A stretch of 64,000 bases of DNA from Chlamydomonas sphaeroides (Eukaryota > Chlorophyta > Chlorophyceae > Chlamydomonadales > Chlamydomonadaceae), in assembly GCA_001662425.1 (NCBI GenBank), contig BDDC01000153.1, forward strand, positions 1 to 64,000, read 5' to 3'. The position numbers and the translations under genes were made by a program. The notes under the pieces are model-generated. The model was not told where the DNA came from, did no database searches, and saw only the letters and a list, made by a program, of their open reading frames with translations. Of the stretch, positions 33,788-46,400 are shown piece by piece. Numbering within the stretch: position 1 is the stretch's first letter; each line of letters opens with the position of its first letter.

Positions 33788-36700
33788 ATGGCCGACACCG
33801 GCTGCGGCGCGGCCACCTGCGGCACGACCGTCCGCGCGCGGTTCCGGCCGCGCAGCGCCAAGGAAGCCGAGGCGCGCTGCGTGGAGTTTGGAAGCGGCGA
33901 CAGCATTGGCTTCACGGGACCCGACGGCGCTCGGCACAGCTTCAACTTTGACAAGGTCTACGGTGCGCAGCCGCCGCCTCGCTAGCCGGCGCCCACGAGG
34001 CCTCCTGCCTCCGCCATCCACATCGCTGCAGCCCCAACGCAACTTGCAGCCGCGCTAAGCATGCTCGCCGTGTGGATGCGCCGCACCTGTGCTCCCCTTC
34101 CCCGGCCTCCTTCACACCCTGCGCCTTCCGCTCGCTGTTCGGCGCCGCCACTGGCCGTGCTGTCCTCCCTCGCGCTGCCTTCTCCTTTCCCCTCCTTCGC
34201 AGGCGAGGGGAGCAGCCAGGAGGACGTGTTCGAGGACCTGCGCTTCGTGGTGGAGGCAGCGCTGGCCGGCTACAACGGCACCATCATGGGTGCGTCGCGC
34301 GGCCACAGCGAGGCTCAGTGAGGCCTGGGGGCCGGGCATGTCATGCCACCCGCAGCACAGCACCCCACCCCACCCCACCCCGGCTTCAGGCGCCGCTTCG
34401 CCTTCCTGCCCCCGCCATCGCAGCCTACGGCCAGACCGGCAGCGGCAAGACGCACACGCTCATTGGTGCGGTGCACAGCGAGCAGGGCCGCGGCGTGGTG
34501 CCGCGAGCCGTGGCTCACCTGGCGGCCGGCATCGAGCGCGCGGGGCAGCAGGACGGAGCCGACTTCTCGGTGCGGCCAGCGGCCTGCAGACGTACGGCGG
34601 CTAGAGGGCAGGGGCGGTGTGAGGATGGGCACGGTGTTCTGGGGCGGAGACAATAATGGAGCACTGGGCGAGGGCAGGGCAGGTGGAGTGCGACAGTGCG
34701 GGCCGGCTCCATCACCACATCACCTTCCCGACGTGCGCTTCGTGGCAGGTGGTGGTGGGTGTGGTGGAGATCTACTGCGAGCGCATCCGGGACCTGCTCA
34801 CCGACCCCGCAGCAGCAGCGGCGGGCCGCGGCGATAACCTGGCGGTCAAGCAGGAGCCGGGCCGCGGCGTGGTGATCGAGGGTGGGTCGTGGATGACGCA
34901 GGCGCAGTGGCGCCGGAGCGGGCGGGGCGTTTCGATAGAGCGGGGCCATGGGCTGCGCCTGGGCAGCGGTGCCCGCTGCCGGGCCCACTTCAGCCGCGCC
35001 GGCCTTGTCTGCCCCCTTCCTGCACGTCCCCGTTCCTCCATGGCCTGCCGGTCAGGCGCCACGGAGCTGGCAGTGAGCGACGAGGAGCAGCTGGTGGCGG
35101 TCATGAACCGCGGGCTGTCGCAGCGGGCCGTGAGCGCGACGCTCATGAACGAGACCAGCAGCCGCAGCCACTGCATCGTCACCGTGCGGGTGGACAAGGC
35201 GCTGGCGGACGGCAGCGTGCAGGTGCGTGGGGGGACAGAGGTGGGGCGGAAGGGCGGGCGCGAGGCAGCGGGCTGCAGCCTGGCGGCAAGACGTGGGGGC
35301 GAGGGGCAGCTGCAGGCGCAACACGCCGTTCGCGGGCCCCTGCGGCCTGGCGGCCCTGGCGCATGTTGCCACGCGAGCCTCAATACCGCCACCGTCACCG
35401 GTCAAGGCCGCTCGCGCGAGCGCCCCGTCTGCCGCCTCCTGCCAGCCGTCCTCGTGCCCATTCCTCTTCCCGCCTCACCGTGTACCCCAGTCTGGTAAGC
35501 TGGTGATGGTGGACCTGGCCGGCAGCGAGCGAGCCGACCGCACGGCCGCGGCGGGGGCCACCCTGGTGGAGGGCTCCCTCATCAACAAGTCGCTCAGTGA
35601 GGGGCAGGGGTGGTGGGGAAGCATGGGAGGGGCCGGCACATGGGCAAGGGAGGCGCGGCACAAATGACGCTGCAGGGGCGGGGCATGGGGTTCATGAGCG
35701 CCGCCGCCGGCCTCTCAGCCCAGCCCGGTCCTCCATTGCATCGTTCCCCCTCCTGCAGGCTGCCTGTCCAACGTCATCTTCGCGCTGACCGAGGACGCGG
35801 CCAAGACCGGCGGCCGGCCGCGCCATGTGCCTTATCGCGACTCCAAGCTCACGCGCGTGCTGCAGGACTCGCTGGTGGGGTGGGGTTGGGCCCGAGATGG
35901 GGCTTTGCTGATTTCAAGACATAGCCAGAGGGATGGGGCTGGGGCTGCGCTGGCTGGGGTTCGGGGCTCGAGACGACGAGAGGGTTATTGGTTGATGCCG
36001 GAGGCGGCTGGGGCCGGGATGCAGGAGGTGAGGACGTCCGCTGGCGTGGGTGCGACTTGGGGCGTTGTTGCCCCACCCACCCATCGCGCTGACGTTCCCG
36101 ACGACAACCGCGCGCCTGCACTCCTGCGCCCCAGGGCGGTACCTCGCGCACAGTGCTCATCATCTGCTGCTCGCCATGCCGCGAGAACGCAGCCGAGACG
36201 CTCAGCAGTCTGCGCTTCGGGTCCAGGTGCGGCGGGCTCGCTGCCCGCGCAAAGCGCACGCACGCGGCGGGGCCCCGCGACCCACTGCCTCCTCGCCGCT
36301 TGCGCTTCCATCATCTCGCGCCCCTGCCCCGTCCCATGGAATCCCCCCGCGTCCCACCCCTCCTCGCTCCCCTCTCTCACATTGCCTTTCCCTCCCAGGG
36401 CCAAGGGCGTTCAGAATACAGTGGCGCCCAACGTGCGCGTCAGCCCCGAGCGCCTGCAGCAGCAGGCAAGGCGCGGCAGGGGCTGTGGCTTGTGGGGTGG
36501 GCGCAGGGGTGTGTCCCGTGGCATCTCACGTTGGCAACCTCTCAGTGTTGTTTGCGTGATATGTGCGCCTGCGATCATGCTCGGTCGCATCATCCACAGC
36601 GTGTTAGGGTACGCGCGCTGCGACCTACCCCATGGCGCTGCAGGTGGACCAGCTCAAGGCCCGCAACGCTGAGCTCACGTCGCAGCTGGCGGCGGCCAAG

Positions 36701-37099
36701 GCCCTGGCGGCGGGCCCGCTGACGTCGCCGTCGCCTCCGCTGCCGGCGCCAGCGGCTGGGCCGCCGCTGCTGAAGGACGTGGCTGCGGCTGCTGGCGCGG
36801 CCGCGGCCGGCAGCAAGCACGTGTCTGGGGCGGCGGCGATTGCAGGTGGCGACGGCAAGGGCGGCCTGGTGGGGGAGCTGCGGTCGACGGTGGCGGACGC
36901 GCGTGAGGCGCTGCGGCTGCTGCTGGGCGGCAAGGGCGTGGGCGAGGGCGGCGCTGGCGGAGGTGGGGAGGGCGGTGCCGGTCCGCGGCCAACGGTGCGG
37001 CAGGCGCTGGCGCTGTTGGACGTGGCGTCCGCTGCGGTGCTGGTCGCCGCGCTGGGCGCGTGTGCCGCGTGGGAGCGGGGCGTGCTCGGCGTGGCGTGA
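33788..37099 (+). CDS. Kinesin, N-terminal motor, short tail (514 aa)
   Basis: Ten exons close in phase: 33788-33962, 34203-34289, 34424-34569, 34749-34881, 35056-35222, 35491-35596, 35759-35874, 36135-36226, 36399-36465 and 36644-37099. The motor occupies residues 10 to about 350: VRARFRPRS, NGTIMAYGQTGSGKTHT with the P-loop GQTGSGKT (90-97), switch I NETSSRSH (212-219), switch II DLAGSE (244-249), INKSLSCLSNVI, HVPYRDSKLTRVLQDSLGG and SLRFGSRAKGV. The catalytic core is complete, so a plus-end-directed ATPase of kinesin-1-like type is expected. After the neck a single short coiled coil (LQQQVDQLKARNAELTSQLA) leads into an Ala/Gly-rich region, and the protein ends in a hydrophobic segment (LALLDVASAAVLVAALGACA). 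Conventional kinesin-1 heavy chains are roughly 800-1000 residues, so stalk and cargo domains are missing or very reduced. Intron 9 (36466-36643) uses a GC donor (gcaagg). Confidence 0.92.
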
Positions 37100-37408
37100 G
37101 GCGGGGGCACCCAAGTGCATGGCGGTGTGAAGAGGGACTGGGTGCGCAGCGGTTTGCATGCGTGCTGGCAACCAGCGCGGTGAAGGGCGAAGCCGCGAAG
37201 GCGAACTCGATCCAGTGGATCGGAGGCAAAGTTTGAAAGTTTTGCAGGTTGGCCGCAACACTCACACGCCGACAACACCCCATCGCAAATCGGGACAAAG
37301 CTTCCTTGCGCTTACACGACATCTTGACTGCAACGAGCTGACGTCGCAAACATAGCCATGTGCCAGCTCGCACAGTTGACCGCCTCCCTTCCGTAGCGCC
37401 CAACCATC

Positions 37409-40400
37409 ATGAAGACACAGCGCAGCGAGTTTCTGCACGGGCCCCTCGGTAGCAGAGGTCATCGCAGCCTTGGCGACGAGAACCTGCTCGCTGGAACGGT
37501 CAGCGGCAAGCAGGCCGCAAATGACCGCAACCAATACAACAGGGGTTGGAATAACTCAACCAAGGTGGGAAGGGAACTCGCGAAAGCGCAAGCGAGGGTC
37601 GTTGCGATGTGAACTTGCCGGAAGCTTGCAAGGTGCTTGCTGTCCCTTGTGCAGGCTTCGCCGGCTTGGAAACGCAAGACGCTAGAGGACAAGGAGAACA
37701 GCAAAGCGGTGGTGCCGAAGTCGCTGCAAGGGGTGCAATCCAAGCTGACGGCTCCGCTGTTCGCCAAGAAGCGCAGCACGACCGCTAAGCCGCCCACGGC
37801 TGCGCACGGTGAGACAAATACCCTGCTCGCATATGCTCTCTTGTCGTGTGCGACGCTGGTCGGTCGGCGATGCTGTGGTTGCAACCTTCTGCGCGCTGCT
37901 GTTGCTTGTTGCCGCAGGCCCACTGAAGATTGCCGGGAACTCCGCAAACGTGACAGAAGTGCAGGGCGAGCCGACAAACAGCGCAAGCTGCCCAGAGGCG
38001 CCCCTGCCTGTGGCGGCCGCGCCGTACGTCTCCACACGCCGCGGCAGCTTCATTGCGTCGCCGTTCCGAGAGATAGCCGACCCCCTCTTCTCAGCTGCCG
38101 ATGGAGCAGCCTATGCCGAGCCAGGCCTCCTCGACAGGGAGAGCTCCTGGGAGCAGCAGGTTGGTATACCTGGATGCTCACTTGCTTTCGCCTCTCTAGC
38201 TCATGTTCCGCACCCCATGCGCAGGCGGAGCTTGGTCTCGGCCAGCGCGCTGCGTCACCGCACCCGTCGGTAACCGCGCTGTATCAGTGCGCCCAGGAGG
38301 TGCGCACGCCAGGCACCAAATCCAAGCCTGCTCCAAGCAACACAACGCCCGAGTGCGCCAGCCTCCTGCGTGTTCTGGAGGGCGCAGCGCAGAACACCGA
38401 CGGCGATGTGTCAAGTAAGCGCGACGACCTCCCGTCGCACGTGCTGCAAGGATCCATGCAGTGCGCCCTGCTGACACCCCTCATACTACGTACCCACCTT
38501 CATTTACAGGCGAATCCCTGCCGGAGTCCTTCACCGCCTGGCTGACCTCGGAGGGCCTGGACGCCGCCCAGCTACCCGAGGTCGCCGTGGCCAAGATGCG
38601 CTTGCTGTGGGAGAAGGCACTCGAGGCGACACAGCTTCAGGCCCTGATCGAACAGCTCAAGGAGTCAGAACTGCAGCTGGCGCAGCACGAGGCCGAGGAG
38701 AGTGCCCGGCACCTGGGGCTGCTGGTGAGTCTGGGGTAGGCCGTGACGCTGACAGCCCACGGACGGGACCTCTGCTACGCCTGCAAAAAGTGGCCACTGG
38801 CTGCTTCCCATCGTATTTGTGCTGTTCCGCCTTGTCTGCAGCTGGCGGAGAACGAGGACCTGCACGGCGCCAAGACCCGCCTGCAAGCGGAGCTAATCGA
38901 CGCAGAGTCAAGGCTCGCCCAGCTCGGGCTCGTGCAAGAGGCGCAGGTCGGCAGCCTTCCCCGCCAAGAGGGGCGCTCGGACGAGGAGAACGGTCACATC
39001 TACGCCTCTGCCCGGCCCTGCACGTCCGCTCCCCTCCCGGCGTCGCCGCAGCAGTCGCAGGCGAGCGTGGGCTACGGTGGCACACCCGACGGCGCGGTCT
39101 CGGCCTGGCAACTGTCGCCTCAGCCGACGGCCGGCCTCAGCGTGACTTCTCAGCCTCCGCAGCCGGTTCCTCTCCGTGACTGGGCTGCCCCGGAGGTGGA
39201 GCCGCTCAGCAGGCCGCCGCCCTCGCCGGGGCCCGGCTTCGGTGTCCTATCGCAGTCGCCGACGGCCATGACGGTCGACAGCTGGGCGGCGCAGCAGCAG
39301 GGCCAGGAGCAGGCCTTCGGCCCGCACTCGCCGTTTGGGGCCGTGGCGTCTCCCCAAGCCTCTGCCGGGCTGAGCTTCATGTCGCAGTCGCCGCAGCCTG
39401 TGGCATTTGGCAGCTGGGCAGCACAGCAGCATGCAGTACCCTTCGGCGCGTCGTCGTCGTCGGGCCTGGCGCCGTCTCCCCAGGCCTCGGCCGGCCTCAG
39501 CGCGCTATCGCAGTCACCGCGGGGCATGGCGTTCGACAGCTGGACGGCGCAGCAGGCGTTCGGCGCTCAGTCGCCGCTTGGGACCGTGCCGTCTCCCCAG
39601 GCCTCGGCGGGCCTCAGCGTGCTATCGCAGTCGCCGCAGGGCATGGCGTTTGACAGCTGGACGGCGCAGCAGCAGGGCACAGAGCAGACGTTTGGCTCGC
39701 AGTCGCCGTTTTGGGCCGTGCCGTCGCCCGAGCCCTCCACCGGCCCCATCGCGCAGTTTCAGTCTCCACAACCACATGAGAGCTGGGGCGCACAGCAGCC
39801 ATCGGAGGGCAATCCTGCATCACCATGTGGCGCCGTCGCATCGCCCCAGCCGTCGGCTGGCCTGAGCATGCTGTCGCAGTCGCCACAGCCTGTGGCGTTT
39901 AACAGCTGGGCTAAGCAGGTCTCGACGCCGAGCAGTGCGTCCTTCGCGGGCACCGCTGAGTCGCCGCCCCAGGCGTCTGCAGGCCAGAGTGCGCCGCTTG
40001 CGTCGCCGCAGACCACCGCCTCCAGCCGCCTTGTGGCGGCGCAGGAAACCCCAGCTGCGTGTTCAGCTTCACCATCTGGCACAACGCCGGCGCCGTCGGA
40101 CACGCCTCAGCAGTCCGCGGGCCTGAGCGCCCTGTCGCACTCGCTCGAGCCCGTTGCCTTCAGGGCGTGGCACGACGCGCAGCAGGTCGCGTCGCCAGCC
40201 AGCCTCCAGGCATCACCGGCGCCCGCACCGGCCCCCCAGCAGGCCGCAGAGTGGGACCTCAGCGCCGCAAGCACACCGGCGGGACCCATCTTCATGTCTG
40301 CAGCGACGCCGCGCCCTGCTGAGACCGGCGAGTCCCCCGCCGCGCAGCTGCGCAGCAACCCTCTCTTCGAGCTGGACTCGCCCGGCCCGAGCATCGCTGG

Positions 40401-43400
40401 CACACCTCTGCCGCAGCGTACTGAGGGGCTGGCCGGCATGATGGCGTCTGCTGGTGCCGAGAGTGCGGTCGCGTCCTGCAGTGGTGCACAGGCTGCCAAG
40501 TCAGAGACACCGGCGCCGAGCACCAGCATCAGCCGCTGCGCTAGCCCAGTCGCCATGGCTAGCGTGGACGGCGCCATTGCCGCGCCGACTGCCGTGACGC
40601 CAACCGGGGCGCTCGTGTCGCCGGCCTCGGTGGCCAGCGGAGTGCCGGAGGACGTGCCCCCCAATGGCATGGCGGCGCCGGTGGATACAGGCTCGCCGTC
40701 CGCCGACTCCGTCAGCTTCCGCGACCCCACTAGCCCCACCGGTGACGAGGCGGAACCCACCAACGCTAGCCACGGCAACGACATCAACGCGGCAGACCAG
40801 CGCGCCTGCGCGGCGGCTTCGGTTGGGCAGGGCCCGGCGACGACGGAGACCGCGACGGCTTCGCCAGTGGCCAGCGCATCAAACAGCGCGGCCGCGAGGT
40901 CGGATGACGGAAACCTGACCACACCTTCGCCACAGGCGCAGCGACCCAAGGAGGTACGCGGGCCTTCGCTGGAAACGCGCTTGAATGCACGCACATCATT
41001 GTGGAGTGTACCATGCCGGCCTCTGATGCGGTGCCCACGCTTACACATGTTTGCCTGACACTTGGTGATGAATGCGTTGCAGGCGCTCGCCGCTGGCCTT
41101 GGCGCCGCCCAGTGGCACGATGGGGACAGCCCGCATCGGCGCTGGCCGCTTGCGTCCTCGGGATCGCAGGAGCTGCCCTCAGCATGCAGCAGTGCGGCCA
41201 AGGCCGGCATGGAGCACCCGGAGACCGGCTACAGGGCGGGCAGCTACCCCAACACGCCCTCAGCCGCTTGGCCGCCGTCGCCAGAGGCCTCGGTTTACGC
41301 GACGCCCCTGGATGCCTTCAACACGCCCATGTCGCTCGCGTCTTTCTACACGGCCGCTCGCCTGACTGCCCTGCACCTGCAGTCGGCGGCCGCCGCCGCC
41401 TCAGCGCAGGCGCAGACACCCGGCGAAACGTCGCCCAGCACCTTCAGCTTCGGACCCCTGCCGGCCATGGACCTCAGCGCTGCCGCCACGCCCGGCCTGG
41501 CCGTCGGCGTGCCCGCCGCTGTCGGTGCCCGCTTCACTGCGCCGTCACCGGTGCATTTCTCGGCACCTGACCACGCGGCTGCGTTTGGTTCGCCGTTGCC
41601 TGTGGCGCAGCTTACGCCCATCCAGCTGAGGGCGCTTGACCAGCTTGCGGAGCAAGTGATGGCCGCGATGAGCCCACAGCAGGGCAGCGGCGCCGGCGGT
41701 GCAGCCTCACCTGACGACAGCGCCAGTGGCCCTGGTGCCTACAGCTCGCCGGCGGCGGCTGCGTCCAGCCCTCCTGGATTTGCTTTCACCCACCTGCTTG
41801 CCAACCTGCACTCGCCGCTGCCGCTCCGGCCGCCCACTGCGGCTGGCGGGGCTGCCAGCGGCGGACATGGCGGCGTTGCGCCGGCGGCCGCCAGCGGCGC
41901 GGCTAGCCCACCGGGCTTCGCCTTTGCACAGCTCCTTGCAAACCTGCACTCGCCGCTGCCACTCAGGCCCAATGCCGCGGCTGGCACGGCTGCGATTGGG
42001 GGTCACCGCGGCGCGGCGACGGCTGCGGCAGACGACGTCGCCAGCCCACCAGGCTTCGCCTTTGCACAGCTTCTTGCCGACCTGCATTCGCCGCTGCCAC
42101 TCAGGCCCCCCGCGGCGACTGGCGGAGCTGCTAACGGGGGCCTCCGTGGCGCGACAACGACTGCCGCTGACGGCGCGTCGAGCCCGCAAGGCTTTGCCTT
42201 TACGCAGCTGCTCGCCCAGCTGCACTCGCCGCTGCCGGCCCCGGCACAGAGGCACGCTCGGGGCCTTCCCGCCGCGAGCTCCGCCGCACCTGCAGCCGCT
42301 GGCTGCAGCGAGAACAGCTCCACAGCCATCGCGGAGCCGCAGCTCACCTCGGCGCCCAGCGGTACTGCCGAGCACAGCGCAGGCGGCCACGCCGGTTGCG
42401 CGCAGGATCCAGGGGCCGCTGTGCCCGCTATGCAGCCTCATGAGCTTGTCGCGGCGGCGTCTGGCTTTGCACAGCTGATGTCTTTTCTGCACGCGGCCGG
42501 CAAACCTGCTGCCGCCGGAGTGACGGCCGCTGGAGGCGCCGCCAACGCTAGCGCTGCCGCGGCCTGTCAGCAAGCGACCACAGCGGCGATGGCGGCCGCT
42601 GCAACCAGCTTTGCGCACTTCCTAGCGCACGTGCACTCACCCATGCCAAACGCGCTCGCTCGCCAGGCCGCCACGCGCGTCGGGCTGGGGCGCGACGCCG
42701 CTGGCGTTGTCTTTGCAATGCCGACCAATGTCGACAGCCCCGTCGCGCAGCCCAACGGCCATGACTCACCCGCCAACTCAGAAGCTGCCAGTTTTGGCTT
42801 CAGCACCGCCGCCAAGCAGATGTCCGTTCGGCTGACGCCTACGACGACGCCCGGTGGCGGCGCCGCCAGCTTCATCGGCTGGGCGCGCGACACAGCGCCG
42901 CCGACCTTCCGCCTGGACAGCGACCGGCCTGGTGCAGGCCGTGGACGGGGCGGCCGCTCGCCGGGGACGCCCGTCAGCTTCAGCTTCGGCTGCCAGCTGA
43001 TGGGCGGCAACGCAGAGGAGCAGACGCCCATGGCTCGGGCCTGCCAGGCGGACGGCTTGCTGCGCATGGCCATGTCGGCACAGGTGCCCGGCTCGGGGAC
43101 TTACGCCAGCCCGGGCCAGCCCGAGGTCGGCTCCGCCGCTCAGCTGCAGCATGAGGAGCACTCGCCGGCGCTCACCTTCGCGCCAGCGGCAGGTGCAGGT
43201 GCGCAGTCGCCCGCTTTCTCCTTTGGCGCTGGTGCCGCGTCACACTCACCCGCCGTGTCCTTCGGCACTGGCGCAGCCCCGCACTCGCCGGCCTTCTCCT
43301 TCGGTCAGCTGATGATGATGCCGACCGGGGCCTCCACGCCCATGGCCATCTCGAGGCAGGCACTGCTCCAGCTGGGCAACACCGCAGCGGAGCCGCTCTC

Positions 43401-46400
43401 TGCGTCGCCGCTGGCATCAAGCCCGGCGCCGTCGCTGGGCAAGTGGGCGTTTATACCGCAGGCTGGCGCTGGCCCCAACGCCTCCGCTAGCCCTGCGACG
43501 TCCGGACTGAGCTTTGCGTTCGGTGGCGACGACGGTGACTGCGCTGTTGGCACACCCGTCTGGTTCGCTATGCCAGCTCCCCATGCTGGTGGTGCCGACG
43601 CAGCCGAGCAGGCCGCCGACGTGTACACTCCAGGGCCGTCACCGACGCTGTTTGGCATGGCCTTCGCGGGCAGCCCCGCCGACACGCCAGGCGTCACGCA
43701 GCCGGTGCGGGGTGCCGCCACGGCTGCTGTGGCGACCGGAGTGCCTGCGGCGGCGGCGGCGTTCTGGGCATCCCTGCTAGGCAACCTGCACTCGCCCATG
43801 CCAGCGCGGTTGCAAGCGCAGCTGCAGCAGCGCCAGGAGGCTGAGCGCGAGCAGCCACACCTGTCAGGCGTGACGGAGCCACAGCCGTTCTCACTTGTCA
43901 GCCTGCCGGTCGCCAGCGGCCAAGTCGACGACTGCTCTGGTGCTTCAGGTGACCACGGCAGCTTCTCCTTTGGCTCGGATGCTGCCTCAACCGGTTTCGG
44001 CGCTGTCACCGGGAGCCCCATCCTGGCACCCTCGGCACCAAGCGCAGCGGCTCCTGCTGCCGCGGTAGCTCACGAACTGCCGCCACCTCCACCACCCCCG
44101 TATGAAGCGCTGCCGGAGCTCATTGCCCGCGGCCTCTGCCTGCCGGCCTCGACGCCAATCCTCGCCAGCACGGGCACGCCCCAGGTCCCCAGCACCGTGG
44201 CCAGCAGCTCCGTGGGCGAGAACGCCACGCCGCTGCTTGCGCGTCGCCAGGCCCCCGCGGCCTCCACAGCGGATCCGGTTGAGCCAGTGGCGGTCGGCCC
44301 CGCCGCAGACGGCAGCCGCCTGTTCACGCCCACGCGCCGCCTCCCAACTGGCACGGACCGGCTGGCGCCCTCATCTATTGAGCCCCTGGAGCTGCAGTCG
44401 GTCAGCGACAGCTGCAGCGGCTCAGCGGACGTCAGCGCCGGCGTCGTGGCCGCCTGTACGACGGACCCCATGCCGGCTTCGCCCATGCTGCCGCACCCCG
44501 CTCAGACAGCCGCCAGCGGCATCGGCGCGCCTTCCTGGCCGCACGCCGTATCCTCCGTCCACAGCTCTCCCGTGCACAGCTATGGTGCGGCGCAGGATGG
44601 CACGCCCTGCAGCGCGACAGCGGGCGAGGCCGTGACGCCGTCGGCGCGGCGTCAGCGCAGCGCGTCCCTGGTCGCCAGCCCCGTTGCCGGGGGTTCCGCC
44701 CACCTGCACTCCGTCGTCGTGAAGACTTCACCGGATGCTGCTGGCGCAGCCGGCGCCGAGGTTGAGGAGGAACGGCTGGAGGTATCGCTGGGCGACGTCC
44801 GTGACAGCATCCGCGGCTTCGTAAGCTCAGCGTCTGCGTCGCCGCAGCAGCCCTCAGCTTCGCGCAGCCGCAGCTCGCCTCAAGAGCGCGCCTCCAGCGC
44901 GGCGTTCTCTATCGACGCCGTGCAGCGCCTCCTCTTCGACGCTGCTGGCGAGCTCCTGGGCGACGGCGTGCGCCAGCCGGCTTCGGTCGCTGCCGACGCC
45001 ATTGTTCAGGACCAGGGCGCCGCCTCGCAGTGGCCAGAGGCTGCGGGCGGCTCCCCTGCTGCGTCGGCGCGGCCCAGCCTGTTCGACGGCCTGCCCACGC
45101 CATCCTGCGGCACACCCTACTCATACCTTGGCTCCGGCCCCATCCCCGAGACGCCCCTGACCGCTGAGCTAGCAAGCTCTGGCAAAAGTGCACTGGAGCT
45201 GGGCGCGCTAGCGCCTGTGCCGCGTGGCAGCAGCGGCGGTGGGTCTAGCCATCCGTTCTGGGCGCCCAGCGCGTCGGGGCCCACTGCCGCTCCCAGCGGC
45301 GAGCGTGTGACGCTTGAGGTGCTCAACCGGCGCATCCGCGCAAACGCAGATCTGCTACTGGACTTCCAGGTGGGATCTTGGTCGTTGGTAGGGTCCAAAT
45401 GGCATGGCTCAGCATGGCAGCATCATGTTGGCACAAATTGGGCACGGCCGTACCTCTCAGCAGTCCGTCGTTGCCTTACTTTGATTGTGCGCAGGGCTCT
45501 CCCGGCCGGCCGCATGGCAGCGGCGCCTCCGTCAGTGGCGCACTGCCGCCGGCACAGCGGCTGTCGAACGGTGGCAGGCTGCTTGGGCCTCAGGTCAGCC
45601 CCGCCCGCAAGTCGTGGTCGCCAGCTGCCGGCAAGCACCAGCAGGCGCCCCTGGTCCAGGCGCCGCTGCCCCAGCAAGAGACCCGGCACACCACCTTCAC
45701 CTTCTCTGTCCCCGGCCCGGCTGCTCTGCACGCGCCGGCGCCGGCGGCTGCCGCTGGCGTGCCCCGTGCGGCACCGTCCGCTACCAGTGACGCGCAGGCC
45801 GCTCAGCGCGCCCGCACCGTCCAGGGCCCGCCGGTGCAGCAGCTGGTCGCGGCGGGGCTCAGCAACACCTTCGCGTCCGCCGCGGCTGCCATTATGCCGC
45901 CCGGCGCCCAGGCCGCCGCCATGCACATGCCCTTGAGCCAGCGGCTGGGCTTGTGGGGCACTGCTGCCGCGCCTCCAGGCGGCCCCGGTGGCGCGGCGTG
46001 GGGCGTTCCGTGCGCCTGGCCGGCGGCGCAGCACGGTGCCGCGGCCCCTCAGTCGGCGGCCGCCGACGGGGCCAACGCCACCCAGACGGTGGCGATTCCG
46101 GCAGCTGCCACCCCCGTAGCTCAGCCCGCGCGACCAGTGGTAACGAGCCGCGACGCCCAGACGACGCCCAGCCTCGCCTTCAAGCCGGAGGACCAGGGGA
46201 CCAAGGTGCGTCAGGCGCTATGAGCTGGCCCAGAACCAGGCCATAGTCTGCCTCGACCTGCCCAGGATTTGTGCGGGCGGTGCTGCAGGGCCACGCTTCA
46301 ATGCCAGTGCGGCGCGTTGACACGGATTCCCCGTGTGCCTCAGGCCGGCATCCCGCCGCCACCGGCCGCTCAGGAGCTGCCGCCAGCGGCCTCGCGGCCC

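Noticed and set aside
41430..43985. Giant SP-rich protein called as a bona fide FG nucleoporin
   Set aside because: FxFG motifs are few for its size, and no nucleoporin anchoring domain is visible. Kept as an observation only.
45370..45936. Read-through of the giant protein frame past 45369 with an Arg/Pro-rich end
   Set aside because: The GTGGGA donor at 45370 and the phase-0 exon at 45495 continue with normal composition. The read-through is intron followed by the wrong frame.
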